Assembly (NCBI GenBank): GCA_011033025.1
Contig: WFMF01000048.1
Coordinates: 434,001-498,000, forward strand
Length of the DNA stretch: 64,000 nt
Direction: 5' to 3'
Source of the DNA: Beroe forskalii
Lineage: Eukaryota > Ctenophora > Nuda > Beroida > Beroidae
Under the pieces are notes generated by a model that was not told the DNA's origin, made no database searches, and was given only the letters and a program-made list of their open reading frames with translations. Shown piece by piece: positions 45,421 to 56,700 of the stretch (its first letter is position 1; the number at the start of each line of letters is the position of its first letter). Both the position numbers and the translations under genes were made by a program.

Positions 45421-46660
45421 TGAATTAAAAAGAAATCTTTCTTCAAGACATCAATCTGCAAGACTTTTCTCCAACTCCGTACTTGAACACCAACATGATT
45501 CCTTTAGGTAATGCAATGTGGAGAGCAGTAGGATCTTAATGAGTCACACCAAGATGAGTGGTGTGCAGGCATCTTTAGTCCAATACCTACCTCAGCTTTC
45601 TGGGTGTTTAAATTGCGAGAGCTTTTTATGAGGTAGGCCCCCCAGCAGTCACCCCCTGGTACCAGGGTATAGCACCGTCAAGTGCAGTGACCACCTGCCT
45701 GAATGAATCTGAAACTTGCTCTTTGGTCTTTGTCTTTACTCCAAGCACCAAGAAATTAAGCAACACACTAAGTGAAGAGAAGTAGAGGACCGGCGGATGG
45801 ATCCGGGTCATTTGTGTCCTTTACGTTGCACATTAATGAAATTAATGCGAGTGGCATGCATCCTGACCCAATACTTCATCTTGAGAGATGCTTCTCCTGA
45901 AAATCAGGGTTAAAACATATTTGAATTAAAAAGAAATCTTTCTTCAAGACATCAATCTGCAAGACTTTTCTCCAACTCCGTACTTGAACACCAACATGAT
46001 TCCTTTAGGTAATGCAATGTGGAGAGCAGTAGGATCTTAATGAGTCACACCAAGATGAGTGGTGTGCAGGCATCTTCAGTCCAATACCTACCTCAGCTTT
46101 CGGGGTGTTTAAATTGCGAGAGCTTTTTATGAGGTAGGCCCCCCAGCAGTCACCCCCTGGTACCAGGGTATAGCACCGTCAAGTGCAGTGACCACCTGCC
46201 TGAATGAATCTGAAACTTGCTCTTTGGTCTTTGTCTTTACTCCAAGCACCAAGAAATTAAGCAACACACTAAGTGAAGAGAAGTAGAGGACCGGCGGATG
46301 GATCCGGGTCATTTGTGTCCTTTTACGTTGCACATTAATGAAATTAATGCGAGTGGCATGCATCCTGATCCAATACTTCATCTTGAGAGATGCTTCTCCT
46401 GAAAATCAGGGTTAAAACATATTTGAATTAAAAAGAAATCTTTCTTCAAGACATCAATCTGCAAGACTTTTCTCCAACTCCGTACTTGAACACCAACATG
46501 ATTCCTTTAGGTAATGCAATGTGGAGAGCAGTAGGATCTTAATGAGTCACACCAAGATGAGTGGTGTGCAGGCATCTTCAGTCCAATACCTAACTCAGCT
46601 TTCGGGGTGTTTAAATTGCGAGAGCTTTTTATGAGGTAGGCCCCCCAGCATTTTTGTTAT
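45421..46660 (-). repeat. Tandem array of the ~502-bp repeat, about 2.5 units (- orientation)
   Basis: Unit starts (TGAATTAAAAAGAAATC) are at 45,421, 45,923 and 46,424, so the period is 501-502 bp and the units are nearly identical. On the minus strand each full unit has TTTTAACCCTGATTTTCAG (a good branch point and splice acceptor), then an ATG frame that ends in TACCTCATAA, then AATTTAAACACCCCGAAAGC. The array is in opposite orientation to the copies at 34.2-35.5 kb. After 46,651 a short plus-orientation piece (GTCTTGCAGATTGATGTC) follows, so it ends in a local inversion. Confidence 0.85.
46127..46381 (-). CDS. 84-codon frame inside the 502-bp repeat unit, hypothetical
   Basis: The frame starts MKYWIRMHATRINFINVQRK, has a hydrophobic stretch PVLYFSSLSVLLNFLVLGV (about residues 32-50) that could span a membrane, and ends VTAGGPTS. 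An acceptor-like TTTTCAG lies 17 nt before the ATG on the minus strand. The sister unit at 45,626-45,880 has the same frame but lost one T, splitting it. The plus-oriented copies at 34 kb carry stops. I do not recognise the protein. It may be a real short mobile-element protein, a duplicated exon or chance. Confidence 0.35.
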   Translation of the reverse strand: MKYWIRMHATRINFINVQRKRTQMTRIHPPVLYFSSLSVLLNFLVLGVKTKTKEQVSDSFRQVVTALDGAIPWYQGVTAGGPTS

Positions 46661-47032
46661 ATTTGTCTTGCAGATTGATGTCTTGACGAAAGATTTTTTT
46701 AATTCAGATTTGTCTCCAAATTTGTGAAAAATAGTTCGACACAAAATTAATAACAAAACAAGTAATTTAATAAAACAAGTAATTTATATTTTATAGCCAT
46801 TACACCATGATTGAACATATATTAGTATTATCTCTTTCAATTATGATTCAGATTAATTGCTCAATTACAATGGGCAACATTTGTTAGGATCTGTATTGAT
46901 GAGTATTGAATATTTTACGATAGTAATTCGAATATTGAACATAACAAAACAACTTAATTTACAGTATCTTTTCTGGGTCTCTTTCAGGGCATTCTCTAAT
47001 CTTTTTGCTATCTAAACTTGGACGAATTGAGG
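46661..47032. other. 5' flank of FAXDC2-like gene 1
   Basis: AT-rich sequence between the repeat array and the first coding exon. 46,745-46,790 has a short TAAAACAAGTAATTTA duplication. No clear promoter motif. Confidence 0.35.
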
Positions 47033-50000
47033 ATGGTTAAAGCAGAAGATACTACTCAAGAGAGGGAAACATCTTTCAAGGTATGTTGATTTCTTGAACA
47101 TGACTTTGCAAAAAATCCCCATATTTTCATATCCCCAAAGTTTCGATCCCGAAAATTATTTCACCCAAATTAAATTATTGCTGATTTATTTTATTTGTAG
47201 AACAAATGCAGTCATCTTTGTAGTCAAGCCACAGAACTCTCTGATTTATGATAAATATAATATCAGTGTAGAAGGGTTCAAAGATCTAAAATGCAGTGAT
47301 TCAAAAGAAAACCTTATACACTCCTGATAACAATTGAATGGAAGGATATTGTTCTGGAAATTATACAATATTGATCACTTCTGGGATATTGACCTTTCTG
47401 GAACTCTGGAAGCTCTTATTTGTTTTTCATTTTAAATTGTTTTATTAATTTGGTGTATGAAATTAGGGGTTATTGAAAAAATCTCCATATTATTAAACCC
47501 CAAAATTTTGAACCCCAAAATGATTTTACCATGTTATTTTGTCTTGTAAGATACATGGTAAAAACTTACTTGAGGGATGCAGGGAGTATCCCCTGGAAAT
47601 TAGATATTTTAGTTGTAGTGGCTTTGAACTATTTTTCAGGTGGGCCTGCCTTTTCTCTCATGACATTTCATCTCCCAGTCCTGGCCATAACCATAACCCT
47701 AACCTTACCAACACCTTACTTCTAACCCAGAACATAACCCTTACTCTTACCCAGACCCTGACCTGTAAAATATTTTGATATTACTGGATGGCCACTTGAC
47801 TCAAAGTAAATTAGATAATATGATAACTTACCTAATGATAATTTTTTTCAGAAAGGTGCAATATGGGAGACCTTGAAGAGCATGATATTCATCTTTGGAA
47901 CTGCTACTTTGACCACAATTGCTGTTAGAAACTCTGTCAACCCTTACATAGACAAGATATGGGGGGCATCACATGACTTTTGGGGAAGATTATGGCTAGG
48001 AATCTATCAGTTATTTGGAAACAATGACTTCATTGTCCACAATCTAGGTAATCTATCTGATTACACATTTCTTGGCCAGTTAATCCACTGCACTTTGTTA
48101 TCATACTAACTGGTTTTATAATGTGTATAGGTGCATCATTAAGGTAATGTAATAGATATGATGAAACTTAAAACGTTCATAAATTGCAGGATCTGCTGTG
48201 ATGAGTTGTGGATGTTTTATCATATTCAATGCTCTGTTTTTCTGTTGTGATGTGACTGGAAAACCTTCATGGCTTCTTAAATACAAAGTACAAGAAGGAC
48301 AAAATCAACCAGTAAGTTAAGTTTATAATACTTCTTCAGAATAGATAGCAATAATTATTTCTGAGTATTGATAATGAGTATTTACAGACATGGGATTATA
48401 TAAGTTCCATTTTAAAGGTACTTGCTATAGGTGGATCAAAAGAAGCTGTGGAAATGCATCAAGACATGTACATTCAATTGGTTGGTTATCAGTCCTATCT
48501 TCACTCTGGCCATGTACTTCCCAAGTCAATATATTGGAGCTTATCACAAGGGTGAACTTCCAACATTTGAGCGAATTCTGTATGAATTTCTTATCTTTAG
48601 CTTGGTGGAAGAAGTTCTGTTTTATTATAGCCACAGGTTAATTCATTCTTTGATGAACTGTTAAATTTATTTCATAATTTCTAGTAATGAGACAACTAAC
48701 AGGTGTGCAATACATAAATTTCCTGTGTAACTATTTGCTAAGTATCTAACTTGCATATTATAAAACTTGCAGTTAGGTATTGAATACCTAAATCTTGTGG
48801 TAGTTGACACTATCAATGCCCATCAACTTAACAGATTGATGCATACTCCCGGGATGTATGCAAAGTATCATAAGCAACATCATGAGTGGACTGCTCCTAT
48901 TGGCATTACATCTGTGTACTGTGGAAAGTTTGAGATGGTTCTGTCCAACTTGTTCCCTGTTGCCATTGGGCCCATGATCATGAGATCTCACCTCTTTGTA
49001 ACTTGGATCTGGTGAGTAGCCAACGTAAGATGGGTACTCTCTGGTTTTACTGATATAAATGCTTATCAAGTTTAGATGGATATGCAATTTGCAATCATAA
49101 ATTTACAGTGTAAAACTAGAATAGGTACCAAGGTCTGTAATTGAGCTTTTTGTAGCTGAAATCCGATTTTTAAATCCCATTTCAGGTTTGCTCTGGCTAT
49201 TTTCACCACCACTTTGGCTCATGGTGGGTATCATGTTCCATTTCTTTTCTCTCCTGAGTCTCATGACTATCACCACAAAACGTGAGTTTTCTTATTAACC
49301 CATTAGTGCCCGGTGTAGCGAAAACGCAACCTTACTTTAACTGCATATTGTGGGCAGCCCATAAAGGCTAGAATACCCATTCTGGGATCACTTGCTTCAT
49401 AAAAGACTAATCTAACCAGTTCCAATCAATTTAGGAAATAGAAGAACCTCTAAATGCATGATTTATGCATGGATGCATGCGGTTTTTCATCATTTCCAAG
49501 TGGTTTTAATTGGTGGCAATTTGAAGTACTTTCCTCCGATTTGATGCATTTGTATTGAACTCTATTTTGAAGAGGAATAAAATCATGGAGATCTTGTAAA
49601 AAAATTGGGATTCTAACTCCTTATGTAGCTCTGATATAAACGATGTTATGAAGCTGTAGCAAAAACGCAACACCGGCATGAACAAACTTTATGGGAACTA
49701 CAAAAGTCCCGTTTTGGCACAGATTTGTGCTTTTTTGACACTTCGGAATGTTCAGAAGAAGTACTTTTTGTAATTTAGTGTCAATAGATCAATTAAAAGG
49801 GACAAATGAGAAAATGTTGCATTATCGCAACACTGGCACTGGTGGTAATTTTTCCTTTATTTTCAATAATTTGAATGCTGTGATGTTTTATGGGTGCTTG
49901 TTGAGTAGTCAGTAGTTATAGACTTCCCTCAATGAATGTGGTGCTGAATGTTGCATAAGTGCAACGCTGGCAGCTCAAACAGTTAGGTTGATGATAAAAA

Positions 50001-52700
50001 CATACAATGATTCCCATAGTATATTCTACCATTGGTATCTGGCATTGCATACTGTATCTAACATTGGATGTTACCATGTTAGCCAATTCAGCCAGTCAGA
50101 CACTGGCACTGTTTGCTCGGTTTCAGTCAGATAGTGACCTAGATGGATTTTTGCAGAGGTTCAGCAAGAAGAACACGTAGATGGCTGTTTGCTGAGGTTC
50201 CGCCAGATACTGACGTAGATGTCAGTTTTCTCGGGTTCAGCAAGAAACTGACATAGATGGCTTTTTGGTGAGGTTCAGCCAGATACTGACGTAGATGGCT
50301 GTTTGCTGAGGTTCAGCCAGATACTGACGTAGATGGCTGTTTGCTGAGGTTCAGCCAGATACTGACGTGGATGGCTGTTTGCTGAGGTTCAGCCAGATAC
50401 TGACGTAGATGGCTGTTTGCTGAGGTTCAGCCAGATACTGACATAGATGGCTGTTTGCTGCGGTTCATCCTGATACTGACGTAGATGGCTGTTTGCTGAG
50501 GTTCATCCAGATACTGACGTAGATGGCTGTTTGCTGAGGTTCAGTCAAATATTGACGTAGATGGCTGTTTGCTGAGGTTCATCCTGATACTGACGTAGAT
50601 GGCTGTTTGCTGAGGTTCATCCAGATACTGACGTAGATGGCTGTTTGCTGAGGTTCATCCTGATACTGACGTAGATGGCTGTTTGCTGAGGTTCATCCTG
50701 ATACTGACGTAGATGGCTGTTTGCTGAGGTTCATCCAGATACTGACGTAGATGGCTGTTTGCTGAGGTTCAGCCAGATACTGAAGTAGATGGATGTTTGC
50801 TCGGGTTCAGCCAGATACTGACGTAGATGGATGTTTGCTCGGGTTCAGCCAGATACTGAAATATTTGGCTTTTTGGTGAGGAGCAGCCAGATACTGACGT
50901 AAATGGCTGTTTGCTGAGGTTCATCCAAATACTGACGTAGATGGCTGTTTGCTGCGGTTCATCCTGATACTGACGTAGATGGCTGTTTGCTGCGGCTCAG
51001 CCAGATACTGACGTAGATGGCTGTTTGCTTGTTTGCTAAGGTTCTAAGGTTCAGGCAAATACTGACTTCGATGGCTATTTTCTAAGGTTCAGTCATATAC
51101 TGAAGTAAATGGCTGTTTGCTGAGGTTCATCCAGATACTGACGTAGATGGCTGTTTGCTGAGGTTCAGCCAGATACTGAACTACTGAAATATATGGTTGT
51201 TTGCTGAGGATCAGCCAAATACTGACGTAAATGGCTGTTTGCTGAGGTTCATCCAGATACTGACGTAGATGGCTGTTTGCTGAGGTTCAGCCAGATAGTG
51301 ACTTAGATGGCTATTTGCTTGGGTTCAAAAACTGTTCCCAGCTTACCATTGTTGCATTAATGCAACAATGGACCTTTAAAATTAAATTTTAATGTTAGAA
51401 ATATGGTTGAATACGGTCCATATGCTTGATACATTGTTGAAAAGTAAGTTTGTATGGTAAACTTGAATTGTATGATGAGTGTGCCAGTGTTGCGAAATTG
51501 CAACATTGATGTAAATTGGATACTGTTGAACAAGATAGCTTGAGAGTAAATACTTAAGCATCATTTTCAATCAGTTTGACAGGATAAAATCCAAAAGAAA
51601 CACATCAAAACAGGAAATTCTTCCGGTTGCAAAAATGCAACATGCCGGTGTTGCATTTTTGCAACAGCTAGTTTCCCTATGTTCCCGAAGGAGTAAGTGA
51701 ATGGGACTTTTACCAATCTTAATTGTGTGGCCCAAGGACAAAAATACGTAAAATTCATCAAAAAATACCAAAAACCTGAATTCTGGGCACTAATGGGTTA
51801 AATAAGTAAATAACATAGATATAACTATCAGTCATGTGTAATTTTCAATAATCTCTTTTCAGCTCAGCGAAGTTAAATGACTTGGGAATTCTTTGATTAT
51901 TTTTTTGATCTAAAAAATCATCAGGAATATCTTAATCAAATATCAAGATAATGTTACACATAATAGTTTCTACCATGCAACTCATAAATTATTAGCTGAT
52001 TATTCATGATACTATGATATTCAGTTACTAACAGCCACTACAATAATATGTGTTTCATCAGCTTTCTTTCACTTCCATTCAGCTCTCTTCTATCAATTGC
52101 CAATCAACCATCAACCACCTAATGTTCATAAAAGAAAGCTTTGTAATCGAAGGTATCTAGCGATGACTTAGTCACTGAAGGACATTGCTATTGTGACGTA
52201 TGTGGTTATACAGAAAAGATTTAGATTATCAGGGTATTCATCATATTCTTATTCATCATCAAAATTGAAGATTGGTTTGATCATCTGTGTCAGTATTTAA
52301 AGATCTTGAAGTTAAGATTAGGTATATAATGAACCTGCTAGAATTTATTTTATATTTCAACTTTTAAGATTATCTTTCATTTTAATTTCATAACACCACC
52401 AATACTTGTATAAACTAATTAAAAGTTATTGAATGACTTCAGACTTGACAATTGATATATGGAATATGAACTTAGGGCTGTGAAAACCCTCAAATAATTT
52501 GGAGTTATTTCAGATTCAATTGCTGGTTTGGTACACTGGGAATCCTTGACAAGCTCCACAAGACAGACCGTCCATTCACTGACAGCATCCAAAGTACTCG
52601 ACACTTCATCTCCTTTTCTCTGACCCCTGTCTCCAAACTACACCCTGACCCAGTCAACCGATCTGCCAGACCTTCTTGCAGCCAAATCAAGTCGGATTAG
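47033..52700 (+). CDS. FAXDC2: FAXDC2-like fatty acid hydroxylase domain protein, gene 1 (7 exons)
   Basis: Coding exons: 47,033-47,080; 47,852-48,047; 48,190-48,311; 48,431-48,636; 48,835-49,011; 49,186-49,281; 52,514-52,700. They total 1,032 nt and give 343 residues, all with GT-AG borders and matching phases. The di-iron histidine boxes of the fatty acid hydroxylase/sterol desaturase family are present: HRLMH (190-194), HKQHH (203-207), HGGYH (262-266) and HDYHH (276-280). Membrane segments surround them (for example MIFIFGTATLTTIAV). Family phrases are EEVLFYYSHR and HHEWTAPIGITSVYC. FAXDC2 is an ER membrane protein, and family members act on sterols and other lipids. A late family motif (Leu-His-Gly-Thr-Asp) reads LHKTD here. 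Intron 6 is 3.2 kb because of a transposon insertion. The protein length is close to vertebrate FAXDC2 (about 330 residues). Confidence 0.9.
49299..51797. mobile_element. 2.5-kb TTAA-flanked piggyBac-like non-autonomous element in intron 6
   Basis: The ends CCCATTAGTGCCCGG and GGGCACTAATGGG are inverted and flanked by TTAA (49,295-49,298 and 51,798-51,801). The TTAA target plus terminal CCC triplet is characteristic of piggyBac transposons. The outer parts contain many GTTGCATTATTGCAAC-type palindromic words (GCAACACTGG, TTGCATTTTTGCAAC). The centre is a 38-bp minisatellite. No transposase frame. It accounts for most of the length of intron 6. Confidence 0.85.
50095..51325. repeat. 38-bp minisatellite inside the TTAA element
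   Basis: The unit is TACTGACGTAGATGGCTGTT followed by TGCTGAGGTTCAGCCAGA, repeated about 30 times. Two main variants at the CAGCC / CATCC position are interspersed. It degenerates at both ends. There are no unique spacers between the repeats, so it is not a CRISPR-like array. It has expanded inside the mobile element. Confidence 0.95.
51802..52513. other. Remainder of FAXDC2-like gene 1 intron 6
   Basis: AT-rich intronic sequence. A stretch at 51,864-51,900 (CAGCGAAGTTAAATGACTTG) resembles the start of the terminal exon in translation but hits a stop. The true last exon at 52,514 fits far better. Confidence 0.5.
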
Positions 52701-53636
52701 TCAGCTAATTAGTTACTGCTCACTCATTCACCCTGCATTCTCTTATATCATTATTGATTGAAAATAATGCTATTTTGTCTGAAAAATCTGCTTGTGGTAA
52801 CATGAATAAGGCATTCGTGATACTAGATTATCTTGGAGGAAAGTTAATAATTTATTATTTTTTATAGATACTCAAGCCAATTGTTTGGGTTCAGCAGCCA
52901 CTAAGTAAACTTAAACGATTGAAAATAATAATATGAATCACTGCCCAGTTGTGGTTGCAGGTCTATTTAGTTGTAACAAAGTAACAAGAAGTATTATACC
53001 CTGATATATATGTAAAATTATCTATGTTGTAATATCTTAATACAGAAAATGGCATGTCAAAATATTTAAAAAAATTAACTAATAGGTACCTAACATTGAA
53101 ATACATAGTCTACAACACATAGCTGTACTCAAAACATATCTTGTTTTGAATTTTTCGATAATAAGTAAATTTATATTAGGTATATGTATAAAATGTGTGT
53201 ATGATCTTATGATAATATTAATATGATAACTTAAAATATCCATTTTAAATGTATTTTATGTGTATAAATGTATTTTATGTGTATAAGGATAAAAGTGCTA
53301 AAGTTTCTAGCAATCTGGAGACTTTTCTTAAATAATATATTCTATCTGTAAAACTGAATGCTTTATGTACAAAATTTTATCTAATTTTTGAGCAATGAAA
53401 TATGTTTTAGCTATGTTTTATGTTTTGTGAATTTCTTTGTATGTTATTCAATTCCTTTGAATGAGTGACTTACTGATTTGAAGCGTTACAATTTTGAACC
53501 GGATTACATTAAATTGATGTTGTAACTATTATATAATAACACTAATTTTTTGAATCATCGTCACCAGACTCATGTGAATCACAATTATGTTTCATATATC
53601 AATACCTAATTCTTATATTCCATCAGTCATGCAGCA
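52701..53636. other. 3' UTR of FAXDC2-like gene 1 and 5' flank of POLG
   Basis: AT-rich, with a short duplication TAAATGTATTTTATGTGTAT at 53,248-53,287. A strong acceptor (TTCTTATATTCCATCAG, ending about 53,626) directly precedes the POLG leader, so an untranslated 5' exon of POLG may lie in this interval. Confidence 0.4.
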
Positions 53637-53702
53637 ATGTCTGATGTTGAAATGTTGGAGAAGTTACCGTTCATTCACCTGAAGATACCTCTTGGGTCCT
53701 AG
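53629..53702 (+). promoter_or_regulatory. Two overlapping short upstream frames in the POLG leader
   Basis: ATG at 53,629 opens a 17-codon frame (MQQCLMLKCWRSYRSFT) that ends at TGA 53,680-53,682. It is in phase with POLG. ATG at 53,637 opens a second, 21-codon frame (MSDVEMLEKLPFIHLKIPLG) ending at TAG 53,700-53,702, only 16 nt before the POLG ATG. Both could repress translation or force reinitiation. Their use depends on where transcription and splicing begin, which is not known. Confidence 0.4.
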
Positions 53703-53718
53703 CCATGCTGTTAACTTG

Positions 53719-56700
53719 ATGAAACACAAGAAGGTTCTTTCCTCTGCATCTAGTTTATTCAATCATCGATTGGATCTTGTGAGACCTCAGAAGATAACAT
53801 CAGAATGTCGCAGTAGAGAAGAACGAAACGAAACTAAGCATGGCCATGCAAGAGAACAATTTCGAGATGTTTCTTGGAATAATCGTCAAAGCCCTTCAAA
53901 TCATCACAGAATGCAAAATAATTCTAAACAATGCACCACATCAAAACGTAATGAAATACAATTTCATAGAATTGATGCAGATTACGGAGCAAGGTATAAC
54001 ACTTTTGGTATACAGATGATACCAAAAACCTTACACGAGAAATTATTCCAAAAACCTCCTCCTGTATTGGATCCAAATATCAATCAGAAGTGTAAAGCAC
54101 AGTTGGAAGAATTTGGACTTAACCAGGGTTCCCTAAAATCATCTGATTCAGTTGATATTTCTCTTCCAGAAGGAACAGCAAATATAGCAGAGTTTTTCAA
54201 CAAAATTGCTTGTGATCAACTCTCTCCATATTCTGATTATATTGCCAGGCTAACAGAATGTCCTGAATTACCACAACTACCCAGTCAATGGTCTCAAAAC
54301 ACTGGATGGACTAAGTACACTCGAAATGGCCACATAGCAGTACCATGGCCAGAATGCCGGGAGCTTGTTTTTGATGTGGAAGTCTGTATTCAAAATGGAA
54401 ATAATCTTCCTGCACTTGCTGTTGCGATATCTCCTGATTACGTGTATAGTTGGACCAGCCCTGCTCTAGGAAAACCTTGGCTTTACAACCGAAAGCCAAG
54501 CACTGAGCTGCTGATACCTCTGGGTTCAGAGCCTAAACTCATTGTAGGTCACCATGTAATGTATGATCGTGCACGTGTTGCTGAAGAATATCAGGAAAAT
54601 CGATCTAAACTTCGTTTCTTGGACACACAGAGTCTGCACATGTGTGTTTCTGGTCTGGAGAACAATCAGAAAGGACAATGGCTAGGGGCCAATGCCAATG
54701 ATGATTTAAGTAAAGCATGGATGAAGGTTGGTGCCCCCAACTCTCTGGCTGCCACCCACAAGCTTTACTGTGGCAAGGATCTGGATAAGAGTGAAAGAGA
54801 TATATTTGTATCTGGATCACATCAGGATGTACAGGAAATGTTCCAAAGTCTGGTATCTTACTGTGCTAATGATGTTCTTGCTACGTTTCATGTCTTAAAG
54901 AAAGTGTGGAAGCTTTATGTGGAGAGGTTTCCATCTCCTGTGACCTTAGCAGGAATGTTTGAAATGGCCTCATGTTTCATTCCAACCAATATAAACTGGT
55001 ACAGGTATGTGGCCGAATCTGATGCTACCTTCTATGAAATGCAAGGAGAGATTCAAAAGGTCTTATCGCTTTTAGCAGATGAGGTTTTGCTTAAATACCA
55101 TTTGAATAAAGAAAAATCATTGGCGGATCCGTGGATGTCTCAACTAAATTGGTCTTGTAAGAAAATACTTGGTGTCAAAACTAAGAAACTTTCTGTCAAG
55201 GCTCAAAAGGAGGAGGATGAAAATCGTGAAAAGCAACGAAATACACCTTTTACAATAGCAGCAGCAATTGACAAAGTTTGTTCTGGTTCATCAGATAAAC
55301 CAAAGCATTATTTAGGAGCTCCTGAATGGTACAGATCTCTCTGCCCTAAAGCAAGCAGTTATCATGACATTTCATGGCAGAGAGGTCCCCTGGATATTTC
55401 ACTGTCCACTGCAGTTGCGCCCCTTCTTCTGCAGCTGGCTTATCAAGATCACCCTGTGTACAGGACTCACCATCATGGATGGGGTTATCTCGTCCCCAAG
55501 TCACAAGATGAGGCAGTTGTTCGGCTAGCACTAGTTAAAAAGTTCTTCCCTGATGCTGTAGCTATAGACACACTCAATAATCTCCCTGATCACGAACTAG
55601 AAGACAATGCACGGTTAGAGTATGAAAGTGACATCGAAGAAATACGAAATCAAATAGAACTGCTTTCGAAAAGTGGCGAAAACCCACACCTTTTCCTTCA
55701 CTACGACTTTAAAAAGATTAGTCTGAATGCCCATCATGTCGGAAATGTTGGCAACCCATTAGGTAAAGGCTTTACTAACAGCATTGAGGAAGGTATTATA
55801 TCCAGCTTCGGGAGCGCAGAAGCCCAACAGGTTCTAACTCTTGGACTAGGACTAACTTCCTGGCGCAACACTCGCAGCAGGATCATTTCTCAATTCGTTG
55901 TTGAATTACAGGATTCTGATTTTTCAAGTGGTGAAGCTGCTGCTATTGGCACTAAGAACCTAGTCGGAGCTATTCTGCCACAAGTTGTTCCAGCTGGCAC
56001 TATCACTCGTAGAGCAACTGAGCAACTCTGGTTAACTGCATCCAATGTGAGATCTGATAGAGTTGGCAGTGAGTTCAAGGGTGTAGTGACCCCCTTTCCA
56101 GGATATTGCTTTGTTGGTGCAGATGTGGATAGTCAAGAGCTGTGGATAGCCTCCCTCATCGGCGACAGTAAATTCGGTGAGCATGGAGCAACGCCATTAG
56201 GGTGGATGTCTCTGCAGGGCCAGAAAAGCAGTGGAACTGACATGCACAGTATGACAGCTGCAGAACTGTCACAGGGAAGACCTGGTTTAGTGTCGAGAAA
56301 CGCTGCAAAAGCGTTCAACTATGCTAGGATATATGGGTCAGGAAAAGGTCTTGCCAGGAGCATGCTCAGGGATTGCTGCAAAGAACTTAATGATGAAGAG
56401 ATACATGCTATAATCGATCACATGTTCCAGCGAACCAAAGGAAAGCAGATGTATCAGCTAACAAAACTTGGAAAGAAACAAGCTATTATGCACGATTTAA
56501 ATTTGAATGAAATAAGTACTGAAGACCTGGAAAATATGAGTAGGCTGACTGGTTTTACACCATTTCAACTTGCTAATCATCAGAAATCTAGGTATTCTGG
56601 AGGCTCAGAGTCTGCCATGTTCAATAAACTTGAGGATATTGCCAAATCGAAACATCCCGCCACTCCATTCCTTGGGTCAAGAATTACACGAACTCTCGAG

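Noticed and set aside
45421..46660. Hammerhead ribozyme in the 502-bp unit
   Set aside because: By eye I could not find a CTGANGA core followed by GAAA at a workable spacing on either strand. A covariance-model search would be decisive.
50095..51325. CRISPR-like regular repeats
   Set aside because: The 38-bp units are contiguous with no unique spacers, and the sequence is eukaryotic and inside a transposon.
51864..51900. Alternative terminal exon of FAXDC2-like gene 1
   Set aside because: It meets a stop after eleven codons, whereas the exon at 52,514-52,700 carries the expected LGILDKLH region and the C-terminal SLTPVS phrase.
53692..53718. Extending POLG upstream to the TTG at 53,692
   Set aside because: Animal nuclear genes rarely start at TTG. 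The first in-frame ATG at 53,719 gives a basic N-terminus and a normal length.
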